Below are positions 1 through 8,122 of a stretch of DNA of 34,537 nucleotides, in pieces (position 1 is the first letter of the stretch; each line of letters begins with the position of its first letter). The stretch spans positions 1 through 34,537 of the forward strand of contig JAEETM010000040.1 in the NCBI GenBank assembly GCA_016290335.1, read 5' to 3'. The translations under genes were made by a program, and so were the position numbers. The DNA is from Treponema sp. Its GTDB lineage: Bacteria; Spirochaetota; Spirochaetia; Treponematales; Treponemataceae. The notes beneath the pieces are model-generated. The model did not search any database and was not told where the DNA came from. It saw nothing but the letters and a program-made list of their open reading frames with translations.

Positions 1-1458
1 AGGACCAGTTGTAACATTGTATGCTGTACCATTGATATTGATTGTATAAGAACCACCCTTGTTATCGCCGGCTTTAACTTCTTTCTTAGCAAAAGCAGTA
101 GCTGCATCAACAGGGCCCTTAGCGCGTTCAGCAAAGAACTTAGGTGCTACGTTAGGGAACATTGCATATGTAAGAACATCTTCGTCAGAACCGTTACCAC
201 CAGCTTTCTTAGCTTCTTCAACCATCTTGTCCCATTCATTAGGGATTTCATCGGCAGGGCGGCAGGTCATAACCTTTTCCATTCCGTTCTGTTCAAGAGC
301 CTTCTTTACAAGTTCCTGATTAGCTTCGGCAGGAAGAGCACCAAACTTACCTGTAATCAAATTGCGGAAATCCTGAGTCATTGTCTTGTAGCGTCCCATA
401 AGAACGTTCATAACAGCCTGAGTTCCTACAATCTGTGATGTTGGTGTTACAAGTGGAACATAACCTGCATCCTTGTGAACGCGTGGAAGTTCAGCAAGAA
501 CTTCGTCCATCTTATCACCTGCATTCTGCTGTTTAAGCTGGCTTTCGAGGTTAGAAAGCATACCGCCCGGAACCTGAGAAAGAAGGATACGTGTATCTGC
601 ACCAAGGAAAGAAGATTCAAGTGAAGAATAATGCTTGCGTACTTCGCGGAAATAAGCGGCTATTTCAAGAAGAGCAGAAGTATCAAGACCGGTATCCATG
701 TCTGTGCCCTTGAGCATTTCTACGATAGTTTCTGTTGGAGAGTGAGAAGTTCCCATAGACATAGAAGAAATTGCAGTATCCAGCCAGTCAGCACCAGCTT
801 CGGCACCCTTGAGCAAAGTTGCAACAGAAAGACCTGTTGTTGCGTGGGTGTGGATTTCTACAGGAAGATCAACCTTAGCTTTAATAGCCTTTACCAGGTC
901 ATAAGCAGCATAAGGCTTGAGCAAACCGGACATATCTTTAATACAGATAGAATCTGCACCAAAGTCAGCGTAAGTCTTAGCAAGCTCTGCATATTTTTCT
1001 ATTGTATGATAAGGAGTTACGGCATAAGAAATTGCCATCTGAACATGCTTACCTGATTTTTTAGCAGCCTTAGTAGCGCGTTCCATGTTGCGCGGGTCGT
1101 TACAGGCATCAAAAATACGGAAGCAGTCAATACCGTTCTTTGCAGCAGCTTCAACAAACTTGTCTACAACATCATCTGCGTAGTGGCGGTAACCAAGAAG
1201 GTTCTGTGCACGCAAAAGCATCATGATTTTTGTGTTAGGCATTGCAGCATGAAGCTTGCGCAGGCGGTCCCAAGGATCTTCGTTCAAGAAGCGGATACAA
1301 GAGTCATAAGTTGCACCACCCCAGCCTTCTACAAATTTATAACCGATTTTATCAATCATTGGACAAGCAGGCAGCATATCTGCTGTTGTCATACGTGTTG
1401 CGTGAAGACTCTGATGAGCATCACGAATTGCAAGTTCAGAAATTCCAACTTTAGCCAT
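1..1458 (-). CDS. oadA: Oxaloacetate decarboxylase alpha subunit / pyruvate carboxylase subunit B (partial, 3' end outside window)
   Basis: The first 486 residues are present and the frame is still open at the window edge. The protein is the carboxyltransferase subunit, which moves CO2 from oxaloacetate (or a related acid) to a biotin carried on its own C-terminal domain. Visible features are the N-terminal RDAHQS and ATRM motifs, WGGATYD, the catalytic-lysine segment CIKDM and the metal-binding HTH motif in EIHTHATTG, all typical of the TIM-barrel carboxyltransferase domain. The biotinyl domain with its AMKM-type lysine is not seen, because the sequence ends in the preceding linker. The start at 1458 is set by an AGAGG ribosome site 8-9 bases upstream. 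It lies 18 bp after oadG in the same direction, which favours the Na+-pumping decarboxylase over a soluble pyruvate carboxylase. The beta subunit (oadB) is not in the window. Confidence 0.9.
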   Translation of the reverse strand, partial: MAKVGISELAIRDAHQSLHATRMTTADMLPACPMIDKIGYKFVEGWGGATYDSCIRFLNEDPWDRLRKLHAAMPNTKIMMLLRAQNLLGYRHYADDVVDKFVEAAAKNGIDCFRIFDACNDPRNMERATKAAKKSGKHVQMAISYAVTPYHTIEKYAELAKTYADFGADSICIKDMSGLLKPYAAYDLVKAIKAKVDLPVEIHTHATTGLSVATLLKGAEAGADWLDTAISSMSMGTSHSPTETIVEMLKGTDMDTGLDTSALLEIAAYFREVRKHYSSLESSFLGADTRILLSQVPGGMLSNLESQLKQQNAGDKMDEVLAELPRVHKDAGYVPLVTPTSQIVGTQAVMNVLMGRYKTMTQDFRNLITGKFGALPAEANQELVKKALEQNGMEKVMTCRPADEIPNEWDKMVEEAKKAGGNGSDEDVLTYAMFPNVAPKFFAERAKGPVDAATAFAKKEVKAGDNKGGSYTININGTAYNVTTGP

Positions 1459-1476
1459 TTATTTATACCTCTATAT

Positions 1477-1734
1477 TTACGATTTTAATGCCTTGTCATG
1501 AACGGCAGCCGCAATAGCAGCAATAATTGCCCCATCATTTCCGGATGCAACCGGAGCAGAAGCCGCTGGTGTTTCGGCAGGTTTATCTTTATCAAGCTTT
1601 AACGCATGCACAACACCCTTAAGAATTGTCATACAGATAATCAGGATAATGATAAATCCGAAAACAACACACATACCAAGCAAAGTCAGAAGTCCACTCT
1701 GACCAAGCATTTGAGTAATAGTCATTCCTTCCAT
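1477..1734 (-). CDS. oadG: Oxaloacetate decarboxylase gamma subunit
   Basis: This 85-aa protein has one hydrophobic segment (about residues 15-38, GLLTLLGMCVVFGFIIILII), a short charged and Ala/Pro-rich linker and a C-terminal helix rich in Ile/Ala (AIIAAIAAAVHDKA). That is the standard layout of OadG, the membrane anchor that joins the alpha subunit to the Na+-translocating beta subunit. An AAGGAA ribosome site precedes the ATG. It is the first gene of the oadGA transcription unit. The sequence does not show whether oxaloacetate or methylmalonyl-CoA is the substrate, so the oad name rests on similarity to the alpha subunit. Confidence 0.85.
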   Translation of the reverse strand: MEGMTITQMLGQSGLLTLLGMCVVFGFIIILIICMTILKGVVHALKLDKDKPAETPAASAPVASGNDGAIIAAIAAAVHDKALKS

Positions 1735-1776
1735 ATATATATTCCTTAAAACCCAGCGTTTAACCGGGAGAATTGC

Positions 1777-1806
1777 AAAAAAAATCGAAACACTCGCCCC
1801 GATTTT
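1777..1806 (-). promoter_or_regulatory. Terminator-like hairpin in the oadG leader
   Basis: On the minus strand a 7-bp stem (AAAATCG / CGATTTT) with a 12-base loop runs straight into eight T residues. It lies between the promoter at 1819-1847 and the oadG start at 1734, so a transcript would meet it almost at once. This is the layout of a leader attenuator, but the stem is AT-rich and short. It could equally be incidental. No alternative antiterminator stem is obvious. Confidence 0.35.
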
Positions 1807-1818
1807 AATATGAGAGAT

Positions 1819-1847
1819 ATTATAGTGAATAGTTAAAAAAATAGCAA
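1819..1847 (-). promoter_or_regulatory. Sigma-70-type promoter for oadGA
   Basis: Read on the minus strand: TTGCTA (-35, 4/6 match) at 1842-1847, a 17-bp spacer, and a perfect TATAAT (-10) at 1819-1824. Transcription would begin near 1812, about 80 bases before oadG. Confidence 0.6.
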
Positions 1848-1929
1848 AGCCTTCCAGAATATTTCTAGAATAAACAGAAGCCTTTATAAAAAGAAAAACC
1901 AGTATTTATTATATAGAAGCTAACAAAAA

Positions 1930-3615
1930 CTAATCGAGTATTGCACCTTTATCCGCGCTGGAAACCAGTTTTGCATAACGTGCAAGATAACCGGTTTTAA
2001 CCTTTGGCTCAGGAGCAAGCCATTCGGCACGGCGTTTAGCAAGCTCTTCGTCGCTGACTTCCAGTGTGATTTTGTAGTTGTTTATATCCAGAGTGATTTT
2101 GTCGCCTTCTTTTACAAGTGCAATCGGTCCGCCAACTGCAGCCTCCGGTGAACAGTGACCAAGAGAAGCACCTCGTGTGGCACCGCTAAAACGTCCATCG
2201 GTAATAAGAGCAACTTCTTTATCCAAGCCCTGACCCGCCAAAGCAGCAGTTACCGCAAGCATTTCTCGCATTCCAGGACCACCCTTTGGACCTTCGTAAC
2301 GGATTACAACAACATCACCAGGCTTAATTTTTCGGTTCTGAACAGCATCCATTGCTTCCGATTCATCATTGAATACTCGGGCAGGACCAGTGTGCTTCAT
2401 CAACTCCTTTGCACAGGCAGAGCGCTTAACAACAGTACCGTTTGGTGCAAGGTTTCCAAAGAGGATTGCAAGTCCGCCATTATCGCTGAAAGGATTTTCT
2501 ATAGGACGGAGAACTTCAGGATTACGGTTGCAAACTCCCTTAATGTTTTCCGCAATTGTCTTTCCAGTGACGGTAATAAGGCTTGTATCAATAAGCTTCT
2601 TTTTTGCAAGCTCTGCAAGAACAGCCTGAACACCGCCCGCATCATCAAGCTCGCACATAAACGTGTGACCTGCAGGTGCAAGGTGGCAAAGATTTGGCGT
2701 GCGGTTAGAAATATCGTTAACCTCGTGAAGATCGATTGTAAGTCCTGCCTCGTGAGCAATTGCCGGAACGTGAAGCATTGTATTACTTGAACAGCCAAGA
2801 GCCATATCGGCGGCAAGCGCATTCATAAAGTTCTGCTTTGTAAACATTCGGCGGGCTGTAATTCCCTTATTGAACATTTCCATAACCTGCATACCGGCTT
2901 TTTTTGCAAGGGCAATTCGACGGCCGCTTACAGCTGGAATTGTACCGTTACCAGGAAGTCCAAGACCAATTGCTTCGGTAAGACAGTTCATAGAGTTTGC
3001 AGTAAACATTCCTGAGCAAGCCCCGCAGCCAGGACAGGCATTTAATTCCATTTCTCGCAGTTGCTCTTCGGTGATTTTTCCGCTTGCAACAGCACCAACG
3101 GCTTCGAACATATCAGTCAAAGAAAGATTTCGTCCTGAATATGGATTTGATTCATCACGGCTTGGTAAATGACCGGGCATCATAGGTCCGCCGGAACAGA
3201 AAACTGTAGGCAAATCAAGGCGTGCAGCAGCCATAAGCATTCCGGGAACAATTTTGTCACAGTTAGGAATCATAACAAGTGCATCAAACTGATGAGCCTT
3301 TGTCATACATTCAATTGAGTCGGCAATAAGCTCGCGAGTAACAAGCGAATACTTCATTCCCTCGTGGCCCATTGCAATACCGTCGCAAACACCAATTGCA
3401 GGGAACTCAACAGGAGTACCACCAGCCATACGGATTCCAGCCTTTACAGCTTCGGCAATGCGGTCCAGTTCAATATGTCCCGGAATGATTTCGTTTTTTG
3501 CACAGCAAACGCCAACTAAAGGGCGATCCAATTCTTCATCTGTATAACCCATTGCATAAAACAAGGAGCGGTGTGGCGCACGGGCTACACCTTTTTTTGC
3601 GTTATCACTTTTCAT
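1930..3615 (-). CDS. ilvD: Dihydroxy-acid dehydratase
   Basis: This 561-aa protein converts 2,3-dihydroxy-3-methylbutanoate (or -pentanoate) to the keto acid precursors of valine, leucine and isoleucine. The Fe-S and metal site residues are visible: Cys37/Cys38 in VGVCCAKNE, the NCDK motif (Cys119, Lys121) and [17 protein letters not shown] (Cys194/197/200). The substrate-side [10 protein letters not shown] motif near the C-terminus is also present. Length is normal for the family. An AAAGGA ribosome site precedes the ATG. It follows the leucine-rich-repeat gene by 22 bp, so the two are probably co-transcribed. leuB of the same pathway lies about 10 kb away across an accessory island. Confidence 0.95.
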   Translation of the reverse strand: MKSDNAKKGVARAPHRSLFYAMGYTDEELDRPLVGVCCAKNEIIPGHIELDRIAEAVKAGIRMAGGTPVEFPAIGVCDGIAMGHEGMKYSLVTRELIADSIECMTKAHQFDALVMIPNCDKIVPGMLMAAARLDLPTVFCSGGPMMPGHLPSRDESNPYSGRNLSLTDMFEAVGAVASGKITEEQLREMELNACPGCGACSGMFTANSMNCLTEAIGLGLPGNGTIPAVSGRRIALAKKAGMQVMEMFNKGITARRMFTKQNFMNALAADMALGCSSNTMLHVPAIAHEAGLTIDLHEVNDISNRTPNLCHLAPAGHTFMCELDDAGGVQAVLAELAKKKLIDTSLITVTGKTIAENIKGVCNRNPEVLRPIENPFSDNGGLAILFGNLAPNGTVVKRSACAKELMKHTGPARVFNDESEAMDAVQNRKIKPGDVVVIRYEGPKGGPGMREMLAVTAALAGQGLDKEVALITDGRFSGATRGASLGHCSPEAAVGGPIALVKEGDKITLDINNYKITLEVSDEELAKRRAEWLAPEPKVKTGYLARYAKLVSSADKGAILD

Positions 3616-3637
3616 TTTTGCATCCTTTTGGGGAAAA

Positions 3638-5317
3638 TTATCTCAAATCCTGGATTACCAGCTTAATTAAAGAATCATTCTTTATGCTGACTTTTTTGCG
3701 CTGTTCGGTAAGGGCTTCTTTTGACAAATTGATTCTGGACAGTTCGCAGATTTTTCTTGCGTAGTCTGAAAGCTTTGATGGAGAAGCAGCATCACAGGCA
3801 AGAACAACATTCTTGTAGCTGATAAAGTGCTTATAGAACTGAACAAACTCTTCGTTTTCTACAGGGAGGCCTGCAAGAAGTACAACTCTCTTTAAATCCT
3901 GAGCCTGAGCAAACCTGTGGCAGCATTTTTCAAGCTTTTCGGTAAAGGATTCCTGACCATTTTCATCAGTTACAGTAATTTCGGCAATTACAAACAAATC
4001 TGGTTCTGTAAGTGGTTCTGTAGCGGGCTGGCACTCTATAACCTTGCTCACTCTTGCAGAATCAATAAGAATCTTAAGCTTTCCTTCTTTTTCATCAGAA
4101 TCCAAATCTTCTGCTTTTACAAAAGTATCTGTTTCCTGTTTTTCGTGAGATGCAAAAAGATTTTCCAGCTCTTCCTCACTGATTTTTACATCTCTTGCAG
4201 GAGCCGGCTTATCGTTCATAACATCCATCATATTTGAAAGCACCTGAGACTCGCGGTCGTCAATTGCAACATTGCTCTGAACCTCATTACGGGCTTTTTC
4301 ATCATTCATAATGTCAGCCAGCATGTCATCTACATCATTTTCGTTTGCCATATCCTTTTCTCCTGCATCATTTATTGGTTCTAATATTGGTTCTAATTCA
4401 GAAACTTCTTCTTCATCATCACATTCCTGAAGCTCTTCTACTACATCATAATCTGATTTTGCCGTATTTGCAATTGCAAGCTCTTCATCAGCAACTCCAA
4501 TTTCTACAAAACCACGCTCTTCATCTGTAGCTCCAACCTCGGAACTGAAGGTTTCATCTTCTTCGTCAAAGCTTTCGTCCGTAAAGAACGGCTCATTTTC
4601 ATCATCAACATTATCCTTAAAGAAGGAAACCTGCTGCTGTTGTATCTGCGCAATTTTCAAACGGCAAACATCGCCATTTGCAGTTCGTTCATAAAGACAG
4701 CCGTCATCTTCGCTAACATAAAAAAGTTTGTTATCTTCTGAAATACGGATATTTCTGATGAAAGTACAGCCTTCGAATGCATCATCAGCAAGCTCGTACA
4801 GGGAAGCCGGCAGAACAACCGTAACTAAATCTGTACAGCCAGCCGCAGCACGTGAGCTAATCTTTGTTACAGTTTCCGGAATTACGAGTGATTTAATAGA
4901 AGAACATCCTTCAAAAACGCTTTCAGGCAGCTCTTTTATACCCGCACGGAAGGGAATCTCCAGCATTGCAGAACAGCCATAAAAAAGTCCTTCTGGGAAA
5001 GAGTTCAGCACAGTCGGCATGGAAACAACCTGAAGCGCACTACAACCAGAAAAAAGATACGGTGGTAATTCTGTGATTCCAGAGGGCAGCTTTACTTTAA
5101 ACAGGCGTTTTGAGTTCTGAAAAAGGCAAACTCCAAGCTGTTCAATAGAATCTGGCAGTGTGATTGTTTCAAAAAAGCTGTCCGCAAATACTTCATCATC
5201 AATATAACGAACTCCAAACGGAACCCGCCCTGTAAACTCATGAGACCCAGAGTCTATAGCCACCAGGGTTTTCATATCCTCTGTGTAAACAAGACCATTT
5301 TTCTTTACATAATTCAT
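3638..5317 (-). CDS. Cytoplasmic BspA-type leucine-rich-repeat protein with acidic middle region
   Basis: Residues 1 to about 220 hold roughly five to six LRR_5/BspA-type repeats, recognisable by units such as [19 protein letters not shown] and [15 protein letters not shown]. Residues of about 225-400 are strongly acidic (runs of E and D, e.g. [14 protein letters not shown]). The last 150 residues form an unrecognised, more ordered domain ending [10 protein letters not shown]. There is no signal peptide, unlike surface BspA proteins, so the product is probably cytoplasmic. No Shine-Dalgarno is visible before the ATG. A later in-frame Met at residue 15 has GAGG only two bases away, so the start is uncertain. 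It precedes ilvD by 22 bp. No function is assigned. Confidence 0.75.
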   Translation of the reverse strand: MNYVKKNGLVYTEDMKTLVAIDSGSHEFTGRVPFGVRYIDDEVFADSFFETITLPDSIEQLGVCLFQNSKRLFKVKLPSGITELPPYLFSGCSALQVVSMPTVLNSFPEGLFYGCSAMLEIPFRAGIKELPESVFEGCSSIKSLVIPETVTKISSRAAAGCTDLVTVVLPASLYELADDAFEGCTFIRNIRISEDNKLFYVSEDDGCLYERTANGDVCRLKIAQIQQQQVSFFKDNVDDENEPFFTDESFDEEDETFSSEVGATDEERGFVEIGVADEELAIANTAKSDYDVVEELQECDDEEEVSELEPILEPINDAGEKDMANENDVDDMLADIMNDEKARNEVQSNVAIDDRESQVLSNMMDVMNDKPAPARDVKISEEELENLFASHEKQETDTFVKAEDLDSDEKEGKLKILIDSARVSKVIECQPATEPLTEPDLFVIAEITVTDENGQESFTEKLEKCCHRFAQAQDLKRVVLLAGLPVENEEFVQFYKHFISYKNVVLACDAASPSKLSDYARKICELSRINLSKEALTEQRKKVSIKNDSLIKLVIQDLR

Positions 5318-5374
5318 AAGTATATTTTATTACGGATTTTGCCTTAGTGCAATGTAAATCTAAGATATATCCTA

Positions 5375-5440
5375 GTACTATTTCCTGCAAAAATTGGCAT
5401 ATGCGGTGCAATTGAGTTTATTGACAGTACAAGTAATTAA
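5375..5440 (+). pseudogene. Relic of the membrane-HTH gene
   Basis: Bases 5390-5432 match the intact membrane-HTH gene near 12869-12911 at 38 of 43 positions, in the same frame. The translation VLFPAKIGICGAIEFIDST aligns with VILYPSKIGICCAIAFIDSA of the intact protein (within its second and third membrane segments) and then runs into a TAA. Nothing else of the gene is recognisable. The relic sits about 65 bp upstream of the acetyltransferase gene, so an upstream membrane-HTH gene was probably once part of that locus. Confidence 0.7.
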
Positions 5441-5453
5441 ACATTCTCTTTTA

Positions 5454-5482
5454 TAGACTATTGGTATTTTCTATAGTATACT
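5454..5482 (+). promoter_or_regulatory. Promoter for the acetyltransferase-58-aa pair
   Basis: TAGACT (-35, 4/6) at 5454-5459, a 17-bp spacer, and TATACT (-10, 5/6) at 5477-5482. The ribosome site GAGGAGG follows at 5492-5498 and the ATG at 5506, giving a very short leader. Confidence 0.5.
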
Positions 5483-5505
5483 AAATCTATTGAGGAGGTT
5501 GGATA

Positions 5506-6051
5506 ATGATTAATGTATTTATTGATGAATTTACACCCTGCCTCAAAGACAATAAAACAGGTGAACTTGTACAAACAGAAGTTCTTCGCATTGGTCGAAA
5601 ATCTTTTTTGAAAAAATATAATGAGAAGAATGGCTGGTATGTTAATTGGGATGAGCTTCTTGATGAAAATGAAGTTTATGCTCTTGTTGTAGAAGGATCT
5701 GTAGATATTCAAGGTCTTGTTGCACTACATAGAGATGATTGTGCAAAAGCTGTGTATGTAACATGGATGTGTGCAAGTCCAGAAAATAATCACCAGATAA
5801 ATCAAGAAACAAGATATAAGGGTGTTGGTGGACATCTGTTTGCAATAGCTGCAAAAAAATCCATTGAATGGGGATTTGATGGTATGTTGTATGGCTTTGC
5901 CGCTGACAAAACTCTTCTTGAACACTATATGACGGTTTTTAATGCAGATTTTATAGGTATTCAACATCCATTTCACTTTCTAATTGATGAAGAAAATGCA
6001 AAAAAAATAACGGAGGTTTACACTTATGAATGGACAGATGACAAAATATAA
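5506..6051 (+). CDS. GNAT-family N-acetyltransferase
   Basis: This 181-aa protein is a putative acetyl-CoA-dependent acetyltransferase of unknown substrate. The acetyl-CoA pyrophosphate loop (motif A, R/Q-x-x-G-x-G/A) is seen as RYKGVGGHLFAIAAKKS (about residues 105-121). It is followed by a strand and helix typical of motif B (LLEHYMTVFNADFIG). The upstream strand VYVTWMCASPE carries the usual beta-4 position. A strong GAGGAGG site defines the start. Its last 26 bases overlap the next gene, whose ribosome site lies inside this coding sequence, so the two are translationally coupled. GNAT proteins paired with a small partner can be toxins, but most such toxins have an upstream ribbon-helix-helix antitoxin, which is not seen here. 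A toxin role is only a possibility. Confidence 0.7.
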   Translation: MINVFIDEFTPCLKDNKTGELVQTEVLRIGRKSFLKKYNEKNGWYVNWDELLDENEVYALVVEGSVDIQGLVALHRDDCAKAVYVTWMCASPENNHQINQETRYKGVGGHLFAIAAKKSIEWGFDGMLYGFAADKTLLEHYMTVFNADFIGIQHPFHFLIDEENAKKITEVYTYEWTDDKI

Positions 6052-6206
6052 GGAAAGCCTTTCCAAAACTCCAAAACCAATTCCTTTTAGCGAGATAAAA
6101 GGGACAATGGATTATCGGGGACTATTAGCCTATGCAAAATCGCAGGGGAAAAAAGTCTCGGAACTTACTCAAAAAGAAAAAATGAAGTTTTACATTGAGT
6201 AGAACT
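6004..6206 (+). repeat. 203-bp direct repeat, copy A
   Basis: It is 197/203 identical to 13461-13663. It contains the last 16 codons (with stop) of the acetyltransferase gene, the whole 58-aa gene, and the first bases of the converging protease gene's stop codon. All six differences fall inside the 58-aa frame. Confidence 0.95.
6026..6202 (+). CDS. 58-aa conserved small protein, copy A
   Basis: The product is a basic 58-residue protein. Its C-terminal half looks like one or two amphipathic helices (MDYRGLLAYAKSQGKKVSEL and then LTQKEKMKFYIE). The ribosome site CGGAGG at 6011-6016 lies 9 bases before the ATG, inside the upstream acetyltransferase gene, which it overlaps by 26 bases. A second copy at 13483-13659 differs by six bases, five of them synonymous and one Glu-to-Lys (residue 10). 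This pattern supports a real, selected protein. The family is not recognised. It may be the partner or antagonist of the acetyltransferase, but that is inference from coupling alone. Confidence 0.75.
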   Translation: MNGQMTKYKESLSKTPKPIPFSEIKGTMDYRGLLAYAKSQGKKVSELTQKEKMKFYIE

Positions 6207-7185
6207 ACAAGATATAAAAACGCATATTTTCAAAATCAAATTGAACTATATGATTTTCAAAAACGGGAAAACCTAATCCTGAATGTTCCTTATAATAATT
6301 CCTAACTTTATCTGAACATAAAAAGTTTCTGCTTACTGCATAGTAAAAAATTATATTGTTATATTCTAAAGAAGCAATTTTTAAACTTTCAATAATATTC
6401 ATATATATATCTTTATTATTTCCAGATGCCATAGATTCATAACTTTCGTTTTTGTTTTTCTGAAAATCCTGTCTGATTATGCAACAATTGAGCCCTGTAT
6501 CTAATAAACACCGTTCTATTTCATTATTTATAACACAATCAATATATAAAGATTTTCCGATTGGCTCGTCAATTAATATGATTGGGCTTCCTTCATTTGA
6601 AATAATATCAGTATTAAAATAAACTTCTTTTTCCTTATAATCGAAAACAATACTATTTAGTTGCAGAAAAAAATCTAATCCTAACACTCCATCATATTTG
6701 GTCTTTATATTTGAATAATTCAAATTAATTCTATAACTCTTATCATTTTGTATAAAGATAACAGGATATTTAGTATAGCTCATTCCTTTTCTTGCCATAT
6801 CCAAATACATTTTTTTTGCTTCGGAAAATGTATAATCTTTATTTGGATTTTTCATCATCAACTCATCAAGGAAAATCTTTATACTGTCATTTTCCCATTC
6901 TTGAAAATCATCAACAATTTTTTTCATTCCAGATTTGTGAATAAAAGAAGTTGCCGCGCCTGTATCACATTCAAAAGTAAGAAATGCATTATTTACTTTT
7001 ATAGAAATTACAGGAATCATACTTTTTTTTGTAGCGTAATTAAATGAGTAATATTTTTTAAGCAAAACGTTTTTAGGTTCACTTTCGGATGATATATCAC
7101 ATTCATTAGTTTTCATAAAATAGTTTGAAGAGCAACTGACTAAAAAAGTCAAAAAAACAATATCTACAAAGAAAAGTTTTTTCAT
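6205..7185 (-). CDS. Retropepsin-like aspartic protease, lipoprotein (two DTG motifs)
   Basis: This 326-aa protein begins with a lipoprotein signal (LVSC, acylated Cys18). It has two clan AA catalytic motifs: DTG at residues 74-76 (FECDTGAATSF) and DTG at 229-231 (CLLDTGLNCCI). The first half ends in DGVLGLDFF (165-173), the typical retropepsin beta-strand/helix that follows the flap. Two half-domains in one chain would allow a pepsin-like single-chain active site, unlike dimeric retroviral proteases. It is expected to be anchored in a membrane facing the periplasm or surface. An AAGGA site lies upstream. It is a tandem paralogue of the next gene upstream, 23 bp away. Its stop codon falls in repeat copy A. 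Confidence 0.75.
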   Translation of the reverse strand: MKKLFFVDIVFLTFLVSCSSNYFMKTNECDISSESEPKNVLLKKYYSFNYATKKSMIPVISIKVNNAFLTFECDTGAATSFIHKSGMKKIVDDFQEWENDSIKIFLDELMMKNPNKDYTFSEAKKMYLDMARKGMSYTKYPVIFIQNDKSYRINLNYSNIKTKYDGVLGLDFFLQLNSIVFDYKEKEVYFNTDIISNEGSPIILIDEPIGKSLYIDCVINNEIERCLLDTGLNCCIIRQDFQKNKNESYESMASGNNKDIYMNIIESLKIASLEYNNIIFYYAVSRNFLCSDKVRNYYKEHSGLGFPVFENHIVQFDFENMRFYIL

Positions 7186-7208
7186 TAATCAATATTCCTT
7201 AACAATTC

Positions 7209-8045
7209 TTAAAAAATCTCAAACTTTTTATTCACAAAATCAATTTTCAATTTATGATTTAAAAATAAATTAGCCCCCAGAATATTGTTGGCCACCATAA
7301 AATCTCGGGCAGGCTCGTTTACTTTCAAAGCAGGATTGGAAGTTCGGTAAATCTCAATATCATCATAGTTTTTATTTGAAAGGGATAATCCGCTTATCAT
7401 ACATTTTAAAACATCATCGTCATAATCATTATCAATAAAAAATTGATCATTAAATGCACTGCAGAAAGCACCTGTATCTATGACTCCTTCAAATACTTTT
7501 CCATACACTTCAAAATCACAATACAGATGGTTCTTATAAACATGAAAAGGCGTACCATTTTCCAGTTCAGAATCACAAAGTATTATTTCCTGATTTACAT
7601 AATCAAACGTTACCGTGCCAAAGGTATTTAAAAATGGAGTTCCCAAGAAACCATCAATCGGGGATTCATCCACATTTATCATGTATTTATCTTCTTTATC
7701 AAGATAGAACCTTATATTGTTTATAACCACATATTCTGAATCAATTGGAATATGATTTATCATCTTAGCTATGCCATTACTATTTAATTCATTTTTTATT
7801 GCACCGGTATCAACTAATAAAAACAAGTATTTATTATTCGCTTTCATTTTTACTACAGGGTTGTGTTCATGTGAAGGAAAATCAAGTATAAAAGGAAGTA
7901 CATTATCCATATCACTTTTTTTGAACCGTTTTGATATTCTATGAGTTTCTATTATTTCTGAATTATCTATGGCAAGATAAGCACCAAGGAAAATGATTGA
8001 GTATATTATAATAAATCTTAAAATCTCTTTTTTTAAATATGACAC
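7209..8045 (-). CDS. Retropepsin-like aspartic protease, membrane-anchored (two DTG motifs)
   Basis: This 278-aa protein has an N-terminal hydrophobic anchor or signal (residues 10-26, no lipobox Cys). It has DTG at 79-81 (FLLVDTGAIKN), the DGFLGTPFL strand at 131-139, and a second DTG at 190-192 (VIDTGAFCSAF). The organisation matches the neighbouring protease, so the two probably arose by duplication, although only the motifs and spacing are still similar. The start is a GTG with a weak, distant AAGGA, so the exact N-terminus is uncertain. Substrate unknown. The pair lies downstream of an omptin-like protease. Confidence 0.72.
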   Translation of the reverse strand: MSYLKKEILRFIIIYSIIFLGAYLAIDNSEIIETHRISKRFKKSDMDNVLPFILDFPSHEHNPVVKMKANNKYLFLLVDTGAIKNELNSNGIAKMINHIPIDSEYVVINNIRFYLDKEDKYMINVDESPIDGFLGTPFLNTFGTVTFDYVNQEIILCDSELENGTPFHVYKNHLYCDFEVYGKVFEGVIDTGAFCSAFNDQFFIDNDYDDDVLKCMISGLSLSNKNYDDIEIYRTSNPALKVNEPARDFMVANNILGANLFLNHKLKIDFVNKKFEIF

Positions 8046-8122
8046 AGTTAAGTATATCCTTGTGTATGTTATTATATCATATTATTTATACAAATTGAAT
8101 TACAAACCTCTCATTAAGTTTC

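Noticed and set aside
2155..2790. Long plus-strand open frame inside ilvD
   Set aside because: It lies wholly within a well-conserved enzyme gene on the other strand, with no ribosome site and an improbable residue composition.
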